Source: DYJB01 sp963777165
Lineage (GTDB): Bacteria > Chloroflexota > Anaerolineae > Anaerolineales > E44-bin32
Reading direction: 5' to 3'
Assembly: GCA_963777165.1 (NCBI GenBank)
Contig: CAVZPO010000023.1
Span: 496,001 to 560,000, forward strand
Length of the DNA stretch: 64,000 nucleotides
The translations under genes were made by a program, and so were the position numbers. Under the pieces are notes generated by a model that was not told the DNA's origin, did no database searches, and saw nothing but the letters and a program-made list of their open reading frames with translations. Of the stretch, positions 47,218-54,964 are shown one piece after another. Numbering within the stretch: the first letter of the stretch is position 1; each line of letters begins with the position of its first letter.

Positions 47218-48100
47218 TCAGGCGTCCGGCCAGACCGGATGGAACATCAGCCAATCGTCCGCATAGGTCCGGATGATGGGCTCCATCCGGCGCAGTACCT
47301 CGCGTGCCAGGGCATGCGCGGCGGCTGCGGTGTGCTCGGTCGGGGGCTCCATCAGTTCGAGCGCCATGGCGCGATAGTGCCCCGGGCCATCAGGGATGAT
47401 CACCCCCGGCAGGAGGTAGGAGTTCGTGCGGATCGCCAGTTTCGCGAACCCGATCGGAAGGTACGCATTGCGGCCGAAAAACTCGATCCACTCAGCCTGC
47501 GGAGCCGGGCGGTCCATGCCCGTACCCAGGATCCCTCCGTTGAGAAGGCGCTGGATCGCCAATCTGACTGAGTCCCGGGACGCCGGCGTGGTCTCCGCGC
47601 CGAATTTCGTCCGCAGGTCGTTTTGAAGCCGGTACGTGGCCGTCGGATTCGCCGGCGACAGGGCCTGCATCGGAAAGCCGCGGGCGGCGATGGTCAACAG
47701 GAAGAAGTCGAACGCGCTCACGTGCGGCCCGACGAGCACCAGCCCGCGGCCCGAGTTCGCGAGCAATGCCGATCCGCTCGATCAATTCGGGGTCAACGTC
47801 GCAGCCACGCATGAGCTCCTGGCGGCCCCGCGCCAGTGCCCTGAACAGGGCCACGTGCCCGCGGCCGGCGCTTCGGAAGACCGCGCGCACGGCGCGGTCG
47901 ATCTCCGGATCGGCCTTCGGAATCCCGCGAACCACGGATTGGTTGGCCCGCACCGCGCTCACCGTCGGCGAGTCCTCACCTGCGAAACGCTCGGCCAGAG
48001 CGTCGGCCAGGCGAAGCAGGGGACGCTCTGGCACCCAACGTGCCAGGGCCATGGCGACCGGCAGGGCCAGCCGACCGGAACTCAGGCTGGCGAGCGTCAT
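47218..48100 (-). CDS. LpxL/PatA-type lysophospholipid or lipid acyltransferase, one frameshift
   Basis: About 293 residues if one extra base is removed. The N-terminal part is in one frame (MTLASLSSGRLALPVAMALA to DVDPELIERI) and the catalytic part in another (LLANSGRGLVLVGPHVSAFD onward). The break lies at about 47768-47776, where removal of one G joins ERI to ALLANSGRG. LpxL/HtrB family: GPHVSAFD takes the place of the HxxxxD motif (HVSAFD), then FFGRNAYLPIGFAKLA. In actinobacteria the PatA relative, next to a CDP-alcohol transferase, acylates phosphatidylinositol mannosides; the same arrangement here suggests a glycolipid role. Confidence 0.82.
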
Positions 48101-48732
48101 GCGGGGGTTGATCCTCCGGCCGGCGGAGAGGTACGCCAGTAGCGACGGATGGAGCCCACAACCACCGGCAGCCCGCGGAGCACACACACCACCACCGCGA
48201 TCCAGGCGATGACTCTGGCGACACCCAGGATCGGCGCCGCCGCGCCGCCCAGGGCGGACGCGACGGGGAAGCCGGCCAGTGCTTCGGCCACGGCCAGGCC
48301 GAGGAAGGCCAGGATCTTGCTGATGGAGTACCCGCTTCGCACCCAGGGTGACGCCACAAGGAACTTCCCCAGCGGCGTGTGATGCTGAGTGAAGGGCGCC
48401 TGCCCCTGGCCGACGCCGATACTCCGCAGCGCGTCCGTCAGCGTGGTGCGGGCGATGACGATCAGCGGGATGGCGACCGGAATCAGAAGCAGATCCGCGA
48501 AACACACCCAGAGGACAAGCTCGTAGGTCCGGTCGGCGGCGATATCCAGGACGCTCCCGATCAGGCTCGTCTGCCCGCGGCGCCGCGCGACCATGCCATC
48601 CACCGTGTCGAGCATCAGGCCGGCGAACAGGAGCAAGACCGCCGCCAGGCGCCAGGGTGCCGGCGCGTAGTACAGAATCAAGACATACCCCAGGAGCAGC
48701 GGGAATCGCGACAGGGTGATCCAGTTCGCCAA
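48097..48732 (-). CDS. CDP-alcohol phosphatidyltransferase
   Basis: 211 residues from a TTG start (LANWITLSRF), with GGAGG five bases upstream. Signature DG(x2)AR(x8)G(x3)D(x3)D is complete: LDTVDGMVARRR, then GSVLDIAADR. Five to six helices. Transfers a phosphatidyl group from CDP-diacylglycerol to glycerol-phosphate, inositol-phosphate or similar, in the membrane. An ATG at 48759 lies inside the -10 box of the promoter, so the shorter start is favoured. The stop overlaps the acyltransferase ATG. Confidence 0.88.
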   Translation of the reverse strand: MANWITLSRFPLLLGYVLILYYAPAPWRLAAVLLLFAGLMLDTVDGMVARRRGQTSLIGSVLDIAADRTYELVLWVCFADLLLIPVAIPLIVIARTTLTDALRSIGVGQGQAPFTQHHTPLGKFLVASPWVRSGYSISKILAFLGLAVAEALAGFPVASALGGAAAPILGVARVIAWIAVVVCVLRGLPVVVGSIRRYWRTSPPAGGSTPA

Positions 48733-48757
48733 AAATACCTCCGGCTGACGCCTCCCC

Positions 48758-48785
48758 ATTGTAGTCGCCCAGGGTCGCCGGTCAA
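48758..48785 (-). promoter_or_regulatory. promoter of the phospholipid cluster
   Basis: Minus strand: -35 TTGACC at 48785-48780, 16-bp spacer, -10 TACAAT at 48763-48758. The predicted transcript starts downstream of the ATG at 48759. Confidence 0.65.
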
Positions 48786-49336
48786 GGCGCGCGCCTCAGG
48801 CGGGTCGCAGCAGGGAAATATGGGAGGCTGCTGCCAGCCAGCCGTCAGGCGGGGACGCCCCTCGGCGCGACGATGTTTGCACCGGAATGGGGAGGCGCAC
48901 CTCACGGCAGGCGGGGCCCGTCCCGTTCTTGTGCCAGGCACCCAAAGCATGCATGCTGGCGTCGGCATCCAATTCAGAGTCGGGGTCTTCGAGGGGAGAG
49001 CCGCATCAGGCGCCAGTCATGGCAAGTGTCCCGAGTCGCCGCCAGGCCCATGTGCACGCGGAGGGTGGAATGCCAGAGAAGAACCCAAGGAGGCGGGAGT
49101 TGCTTTCGACAAGTCTGGCGAGGTGGAGAGTCCCATCTTGGACTTTGGGCGCGTTCGGCGGAACCGAAGCGCGCTGGGGTAGCGACTTCTGTGGGCGCAC
49201 CCCTACCGCCGGGCGCCAGGTAGCTCAGCGAGGCGAGACATCCATGTCGCAGTCTGCCGAGCGGCAGAAGTGTTTTCCCGCTCGGCGCCCGTCAAGTAAT
49301 AAGACTATTTCGATAGCACAGAGTGTCATTCGTCGC
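48786..49336. other. 550-bp intergenic region, no supported gene
   Basis: Between the divergent phospholipid and Cys-Ala clusters. Open frames here have no family resemblance and no ribosome sites. The only structure seen is the helix-rich stretch at 49210-49291. The rest shows nothing recognisable. Confidence 0.6.
49210..49291 (+). other. candidate structured RNA or decayed tRNA-like segment
   Basis: An 8-bp closing helix (CGGGCGCC at 49210 with GGCGCCCG at 49284) encloses hairpins GACAT-CC-ATGTC (49237-49248) and TCTGCC-GAGC-GGCAGA (49253-49268). A competing 9-bp stem pairs GCCGAGCGG (49256) with CCGCTCGGC (49278). The D-arm-like GGTAGCTCAG is present, but there is no T-loop TTCRA, so it is not a normal tRNA. 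Confidence 0.25.
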
Positions 49337-49365
49337 TTGTCCGCGTGATTGCGGTTTGCTACACT
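49337..49365 (+). promoter_or_regulatory. promoter of the Cys-Ala/radical SAM cluster
   Basis: -35 TTGTCC at 49337-49342, 17-bp spacer, -10 TACACT at 49360-49365, 35 bp before the first ATG at 49400. Confidence 0.65.
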
Positions 49366-49399
49366 GGCGGGCGAGACCACGGTCAATACGGGAGGCATC

Positions 49400-49771
49400 A
49401 TGGGCGCGGGTCGAACGATTTTGTACATTCTCGCGGCGGTCCTCCTCTTCTTCGGCGTGTTGTTCATCTGGGCAGCCTTCAGCGACCAGATTTCGCAGAA
49501 GTGGGGGACGATGGCCGTCGGTGTTGTATCCCTGGCGGTCGCCTTCGGTCTGATCTGGTTTGCCGGCCGCTTGGGGAAGAAGGCCGCGCAGGAAGTGACC
49601 ATCGTACAGAAGATCGACTTCTCCGGCGACGTCCAGCTTGAGAAGTTGACCTGCAACAGCTGCGGCGGCGCGCTCACGGCCGAGAACATCACGATGCTCG
49701 CCGGCGCCCCGGTCGTGCACTGCCCGTTCTGCGGGGCGAGCTATCAACTGGAAGAGAAACCCAAGTGGTGA
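49400..49771 (+). CDS. two-helix membrane protein with zinc ribbon
   Basis: 123 residues, ATG after GGGAGG. Two transmembrane helices (about 8-26 and 37-55) form a hairpin, followed by a soluble domain with CNSCGG and CPFCGASY cysteine pairs, a zinc ribbon. Both ends should face the cytoplasm. First gene of the cluster, 38 bp before the Cys-Ala tail protein; could be a partner or anchor for it. Family not recognised. Confidence 0.8.
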   Translation: MGAGRTILYILAAVLLFFGVLFIWAAFSDQISQKWGTMAVGVVSLAVAFGLIWFAGRLGKKAAQEVTIVQKIDFSGDVQLEKLTCNSCGGALTAENITMLAGAPVVHCPFCGASYQLEEKPKW

Positions 49772-49809
49772 GCTCGGTCGTGGTCGGACACGGGTCTGGG
49801 AGAGGGACC

Positions 49810-51501
49810 ATGAAACGCATCGGGAAACTCCTCGTGTTCGTGCTTGTACTCGTGCTCGCCGGTGTCGCCACCTTCCCCGCCGGGAGCCAGACGTACTTGT
49901 TCAGCCTGGACGCCGAGGTCGTCGACGTCTACTGGCAGGCGGACGGCACGGTGACGATCGACTACCTGATGACTTTCACCAACGATCCAAGTGCCGACCC
50001 GATGGACTTCGTCGATGTCGGCGTTCCCACGGAGGACTACGACCTGTCACGCGTGAAGGCGTCGATCGATGGGCAGTCTCTCTCAGACGTCAGCGCCTCG
50101 CCTTACGTCACGCCGGGGGTGGCCGTGGGCCTGGGAGCGCGGGCGATCCCACCCGGCGGCACCGGGACACTCGCCGTCTCGATCGAAGGCGTGCGCGGCG
50201 CCATGTATGAGGGCTCGGGTTCCGATACGGTCAGCGTCAACTTCTCCCCCAATTGGTTCGGGAGCGAGTATGTGACCGGCACCACCGATCTGACGATGTA
50301 CTTCCATCTCCCGCCCGGCGTTCAACCGGAGGAGCCGCGCTGGCACGGGGCTCCGGACAGCTTCCCGTCCGAGCCGGTCACCGGGCTGGATGCGGACGGG
50401 CGGATCGTCTACCAATGGCGCAACCCGCAAGCGCGCGGCGATACTCAGTATGTCTTTGGGGCTTCCTTCCCCAGCACGTATGTCGACACCGGGGCCGTGA
50501 TCCGGCCCAGCGCCGTGCAACGGCTGGGCATCTCCGAAGGAGCACTCTTCAGCATCCTGTGCTTTGGCGGCTTCGCCGGGTTCTTCGCCCTGATCATCGG
50601 CGCGGCGGTCGTCACCGGCGAACGGCGCAAGCTGGCCTACCTTCCCCCGAAGATCGCCATCGAGGGCCATGGCATCAAGCGCGGCCTGACCGCGGTCGAA
50701 GCTGCCGTCCTGCTCCAGACGCCGCTCGACCGGGTGCTGACGATGATGCTGTTCTCCACGATCAAGAAGACCGGTGCCCGGGTGGTCCAGGAGACTCCTC
50801 TCAAGGTGGAAGCGATCGTGCCCCCGGGGCAAGAGCTGCGTGACTACGAGGCAACCTTTGTCAAGGGTATCGTCGAAGGCGACGCCCGCGAGCGCTCGCG
50901 CAAGCTCCAGACGGTGGTGGTCGACCTGGTGAAGGCCGTGCAGCTCAAAATGAAGGGCTTCAGCCTGCGGGAGACACGCGACTACTACAAAGCGATCATG
51001 GAGAAGGCCTGGACCGAAGTCGAGCAGGCCAGCACACCCGAGGTCAAGTCGGAGCGCTACGCCGAGTCGATCGAGTGGACGATGCTCGACCGCGACTTCG
51101 ACGATCGGACGCAGCGCACGTTCCGCACCGGCCCGGTGTTCCTGCCGCAGTGGTGGGGTGGGTTCAGCCCGGCGCACAGCACGGGGCGAACCATGGCCTC
51201 CCCGGTGGCCGTCCCGGGCGCCGGTAGCGTGCCGGTGGGCACGTCTCCAAGCCTGCCGCATCTCCCGGGTGCGGACTTCGCCGCCTCGGTCGTCAAGGGC
51301 GTGCAGAATACCGCCGGCAATCTTGTCTCGAACCTTTCGTCCTTCACCGGCAGCGTGACCAAGGTCACCAATCCCCCGCCGCCCCCGTCGGCCTCGTCGG
51401 GTCGCAGCGGCGGATTCGGAGGAGGAGGCGGCGGCCATTCGTGCGCCTGCGCTTGCGCCTGCGCCGGATGCGCCTGCGCGTGCGCCGGGGGCGGCCGGTG
51501 A
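49810..51501 (+). CDS. DUF2207-like membrane protein with C-terminal Cys-Ala repeat tail (candidate modification substrate)
   Basis: 563 residues; ATG after AGAGGG. Signal peptide about 1-25, extracytoplasmic beta-rich domain about 30-240, single transmembrane helix about 245-268, then a cytoplasmic region with IKRGLTAVEAAVLLQTPLDR and helices, as in DUF2207-type proteins. A Gly/Ser/Pro-rich linker (PPPPPSASSGRSGGFGGG) ends in a 21-residue tail from His543: HS, (CA)4, G, (CA)3, GGGR, with Cys at 545, 547, 549, 551, 554, 556 and 558. The tail lies in the cytoplasm, where the downstream radical SAM enzyme acts. The stop overlaps that enzyme's GTG start (GTGA). The substrate role is inferred from tail and context. 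Confidence 0.85.
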   Translation: MKRIGKLLVFVLVLVLAGVATFPAGSQTYLFSLDAEVVDVYWQADGTVTIDYLMTFTNDPSADPMDFVDVGVPTEDYDLSRVKASIDGQSLSDVSASPYVTPGVAVGLGARAIPPGGTGTLAVSIEGVRGAMYEGSGSDTVSVNFSPNWFGSEYVTGTTDLTMYFHLPPGVQPEEPRWHGAPDSFPSEPVTGLDADGRIVYQWRNPQARGDTQYVFGASFPSTYVDTGAVIRPSAVQRLGISEGALFSILCFGGFAGFFALIIGAAVVTGERRKLAYLPPKIAIEGHGIKRGLTAVEAAVLLQTPLDRVLTMMLFSTIKKTGARVVQETPLKVEAIVPPGQELRDYEATFVKGIVEGDARERSRKLQTVVVDLVKAVQLKMKGFSLRETRDYYKAIMEKAWTEVEQASTPEVKSERYAESIEWTMLDRDFDDRTQRTFRTGPVFLPQWWGGFSPAHSTGRTMASPVAVPGAGSVPVGTSPSLPHLPGADFAASVVKGVQNTAGNLVSNLSSFTGSVTKVTNPPPPPSASSGRSGGFGGGGGGHSCACACACAGCACACAGGGR

Positions 51502-52863
51502 GCCTGCCCTTCCTGCAGCGTAAAACGCGGGCGGCCGCCGCCCCGAACCCGGGGCTGCATGCCTACACCCGTCAGCCGGCGCCGGGCGAACGCACGCGCC
51601 TGCATCTGCGGGTGGAAGCCGACGGCAGCGGGACGCTGGTCGTCAACGCCAACCGGATCGTGCACCTCAACCCGACAGCCTCCTCGATGGCCTGGCTGAT
51701 CCTCGAAGGAGTCCCGGAAGCCCAGGCGCTGGCGCGTCTGTCACGTGCCTACCGTGTCCCCCGCCGGCAGCTGCAATCCGACTGGCGCGAGGTGCACGCG
51801 CAGGTCGAAGCGCTCGCCCGCCCCGACGGCGCGTGCCCGGTCCACGATCTCGATCTCGACGTGCTCCAGCCGTTCAGCCAGGTCCCCAGCGCGCCTTACC
51901 GGATCGACCTGGCCCTCACCTATCGCTGCAATGACAACTGCGCCCACTGCTACAACGCCCGGCCGCGAAACTACCCTGAGCTCGATACCGCAGCCTGGAT
52001 GCATATCATCGACCGCATTCGCGACGTCGGGGTTCCTCATCTGTGCTTCACGGGCGGCGAGGCGACGCTGCGCGACGACCTCCCGACCCTGGTCGCCTAC
52101 GCGCAGGAGAAGGGTCTGGTCACCGGTTTGCTGTCGAATGGCCGCCGGCTGTCCGATCCAGCCTACGTGCAGGCGCTCACCCGCGCCGGTCTGGACCACG
52201 TGCAGATTACGCTCGAGTCGCATGACGAAAGCATCCACGATCGCATGGTCGCGGCACGCGGTGCATGGAAACAAACCGTCGCCGGCCTGAGGAATTGCCT
52301 GCAGGCCAGCCTGTACGTCATGACCAATACGACCCTGCTGGCGGAGAACTCCGGCGGGATGGAGCGAACGCTCGACTTCCTGGCCGAGCTGGGCGTCCCC
52401 ACCGTCGGGTTGAACGCGCTGATCTACGCAGGCCGCGGGCAGTCTGTCGGGACCGGATTGCGGGAGGCCGAGCTGGCGCCGCTGATGACGCAGGCGCGGC
52501 GCAAGACCGAGGCCGCCGGTCAACGGTTGATCTGGTACACGCCGACGCAGTACTGTCACTTCGACCCCACCCAGATGGAACTGGGCGTCAAGGGCTGCAC
52601 CGCAGCACTCTACAACCTGTGCGTCGAACCGGATGGCGCGGTCATTCCGTGCCAGTCATACTATCAACCGCTGGGCAACATGCTGCACGACGCGTGGGAG
52701 TTCGATCTGGGATCACGAGCTCGCGCGCTATCTCCGAGAACGCCGGTATGTCCCTGAGGCGTGCAGCACCTGCGCAATCCTGTCCGAGTGCGGTGGAGGG
52801 TGTCCGCTGACCCTGTCACACCAGCCGCCGCGTCGCGTGGAGTTCGAGCTGCCCGTCGCATGA
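51498..52863 (+). CDS. radical SAM/SPASM protein with PqqD-like domain, one frameshift
   Basis: 454 residues once one extra base is removed. Residues about 30-108 are a PqqD-like winged-helix domain (peptide recognition): LVVNANRIVHLNPTASSMAW. Radical SAM core with CxxxCxxC at Cys144, Cys148 and Cys151 in TYRCNDNCAHCYNARP, and CFTGGEATLRDD. C-terminal SPASM region: KGCTAALYNLCVEPDGAVIP, then C, GN, and in the shifted frame EACSTCAILSECGGGCP. The frame breaks at the TT of 52701-52702: dropping one T joins LHDAWES to IWDHELARYLRERR. Such enzymes modify peptides, often at cysteine, as thioether or other crosslinks. Translationally coupled to the Cys-Ala tail gene. Confidence 0.9.
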
Positions 52864-52888
52864 CGGTGCGCTGCTGAGCGAGGTTGCC

Positions 52889-54043
52889 ATGACGTCGATC
52901 CTGGAGCGCTGGTTTCCCTTTACCCGGCCGGCCGGACCGATCAAGCCGGGGATGTACGCCTCCCAACCCAAGCCCGACGCGGCGATCCCCTACCGGCTGC
53001 ACTTGAGAGTCGAACCGGATGGAAGCGCCCTGCTCCTGGTCAATGCCGCCACCATCCTGCACTTGAACGCCACCGCCGCCGCACACGCCCTGGAGCTGAT
53101 TCGCGACGCCACGGTTGCCGATGCCGCCCGAGCCGTCCGCGGCCGCTTCCGCGTCAGCCGACGACGGGCACTTGCGGACCAGGCTCAGCTGCGCGACCAG
53201 GTCATGCGGCTGGCGACCCAGCCGGACCTTGACCCAGTTGTGTTCCTGGGGATGGACCGGCAGGAGCCCTACTCCACACGGTTGTCGGCGCCTTGTCGGA
53301 TTGATATAGCGTTGACCTACGCCACGGATCCCGATGGCGCACTTGATCCGCTGGCCCCTAAGCGTGTCGACCGCGAGCTCAGCCCGGAAGAATGGAAGGG
53401 AGTGTTGCAGAGCGCGTGGTCGGCGGGGATCCCGCACGTCACTTTCACCGGCGGCGAACCCACCCGACGCGCCGATCTTGTTGCTCTTGTTGGCTATGCA
53501 CAGGAGCTCGGGCAGGTGTCCGGGCTGATCACCGAAGGGCGACGCTTGGCCGATCCAAGCTACATCAAATCACTCGAAGCGGCCGGGCTCGATCACATTC
53601 TGCTCTCCCTGGCATCCAAAGACGGCGCCAGCATGGCGGGGTTGCATGCCGCGCTGGCGTCCGACATCTTCACCGCCGTGCATCTCACGCTCTCCGGGTC
53701 ACCGTCTGAAGTCACCGCCATGCTGCGCGAGCTCAAACGGCTCGGCGTGCCGGCGATTTCCCTCACGGTTTCCAGTCCAGGCGATGCCGGCCGGGAGCTT
53801 CTTGCCGCCGCACGCCAGGCCGCGGCCGACCTCGGCCTCGACCTGATCTGGGACTTGCCCGCCCCCTACTCTGCCCGCCACCCGATCCAGCTCGAACTCG
53901 ACAAGCCGGCGGAGGGCGGCGGCCGCGCCTGGTTGTATGTCGAACCCGATGGCGACGTCCTGCCCACGCAGGGTGTCGACCGCCTGCTGGGCAACGTGCT
54001 GCGCGACTCCTGGGCGGACATCTGGGCTCGTGTTGGCCCTTGA
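52889..54043 (+). CDS. degenerate radical SAM paralogue lacking all cluster cysteines
   Basis: 384 residues. Paralogous over its whole length to the upstream enzyme: the PqqD-like domain (LLVNAATILHLNATAAAH), the strand RIDIALTY, FTGGEPTRRADL, GLDHILLSLAS and a SPASM-like YVEPDGDVLP with LLGN. The Cys144/148/151 positions are Thr146, Gly150 and Asp153 (TYATDPDGALDP), and SPASM cysteines are missing too; the protein ends just after IWARVG. Only one Cys (136) is left. Fold and peptide-binding domain appear retained, so it is a pseudoenzyme or adaptor rather than decay: the frame is intact for 384 codons. It may form a heterodimer with the active enzyme. Confidence 0.85.
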   Translation: MTSILERWFPFTRPAGPIKPGMYASQPKPDAAIPYRLHLRVEPDGSALLLVNAATILHLNATAAAHALELIRDATVADAARAVRGRFRVSRRRALADQAQLRDQVMRLATQPDLDPVVFLGMDRQEPYSTRLSAPCRIDIALTYATDPDGALDPLAPKRVDRELSPEEWKGVLQSAWSAGIPHVTFTGGEPTRRADLVALVGYAQELGQVSGLITEGRRLADPSYIKSLEAAGLDHILLSLASKDGASMAGLHAALASDIFTAVHLTLSGSPSEVTAMLRELKRLGVPAISLTVSSPGDAGRELLAAARQAAADLGLDLIWDLPAPYSARHPIQLELDKPAEGGGRAWLYVEPDGDVLPTQGVDRLLGNVLRDSWADIWARVGP

Positions 54044-54151
54044 GTCGACCGCTGCGTCGTCGCCAGACCGCCCGCGGCAGGTACGTGCCTCCAAACCCCG
54101 GAGCCTACGACGGCCGTGCCGCAACCCGTCCCTGCGCCATGCGGCGTCCTG

Positions 54152-54964
54152 ATGCCCGACTCGCCTGAGGCTATCCATCAGCGCTATCTCCAGCAGGCCG
54201 GCTGGACCGCCGCCATCCGCCGGCAGGCTTTCCAGCGGTTCCGCGTCGACCAAGCCGCGCGGATCCTTGAGGTCGGATCGGGCACCGGAGCGATCACCAC
54301 CGAATTGCGCTCCTCGACACACGGCACGGTCATCGGGCTGGACCGTGATCGGCGGGTGAATGAGTTCGCGCGACGAAGCGATCCGACCGCTGCCTGCGTC
54401 ACCGGACTAGGAGAACGGCTCCCCTTCCCGGATTGCTCGCTCGATCTGGTGTATTGCCATTTCCTCCTGCTGTGGGTCGAAGATCCCCACGCCATCCTGG
54501 CTGAGATGCTGCGCGTCACCCGGCCTGGGGGTGGGGTGTTATGCCTTGCAGAGCCGGATTATGGTGGGCGCGTCGAGTACCCTGAGAGCCTGGCGGCGCT
54601 CGGCGGCCTCCAGGAGCAGTCCTTGCGGGTGCGAGGCGCCGATCCGCGGCTGGGCCGCCGACTGCGCAAGCTTCTCCACCAGGCGGGGCTGGCGCAGGTT
54701 CAAGCCGGCGTCCTGGGAGGGGAATGGAGTGAGGCGGGAGTCGAGCCGACACCTACCCTGTGCGACCTCGAGTGGCGGACATTGTCCGACGACCTGAAGG
54801 GGATTTCTTCCCCGGCTGACTTACGGCGGCTCGAATCCGAATTCGCCCGCGCACGCCAGGAGGGGAGCCACATACTCTTCGTCCCTACTTTCTATGGCTG
54901 GGGAGTTCGGCCGCCCCAATCCAAACGGATTCCCGCCGGGGCCGCCGCAAAGGGGATGACATGA
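54152..54964 (+). CDS. class I SAM-dependent methyltransferase
   Basis: 270 residues. Methyltransferase 11/25-type: motif I ILEVGSGTGAITTEL, acidic GLDRD, and CSLDLVYCHFLLLWVEDPHAI, then RVTRPGGGVLCLAEPDYGG. Substrate unknown. A GTG at 54116 is an alternative start; neither has a clear ribosome site. Overlaps the transporter ATG by 4 bp. About 110 bp after the pseudoenzyme; could be part of the same unit. Confidence 0.85.
   Translation: MPDSPEAIHQRYLQQAGWTAAIRRQAFQRFRVDQAARILEVGSGTGAITTELRSSTHGTVIGLDRDRRVNEFARRSDPTAACVTGLGERLPFPDCSLDLVYCHFLLLWVEDPHAILAEMLRVTRPGGGVLCLAEPDYGGRVEYPESLAALGGLQEQSLRVRGADPRLGRRLRKLLHQAGLAQVQAGVLGGEWSEAGVEPTPTLCDLEWRTLSDDLKGISSPADLRRLESEFARARQEGSHILFVPTFYGWGVRPPQSKRIPAGAAAKGMT

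Noticed and set aside
49210..49291. tRNA gene suggested by GGTAGCTCAG and a closing helix
   Set aside because: No T-loop or proper anticodon arm; kept only as a weak structured segment.
48887..49348. 153-codon frame before the Cys-Ala cluster
   Set aside because: No ribosome site, no motif, and it runs through the cluster promoter.
52889..54043. The second radical SAM gene as an assembly-damaged active enzyme
   Set aside because: Neither alternative frame restores the missing cysteines and the frame is open over the full length; substitutions, not indels, removed them.
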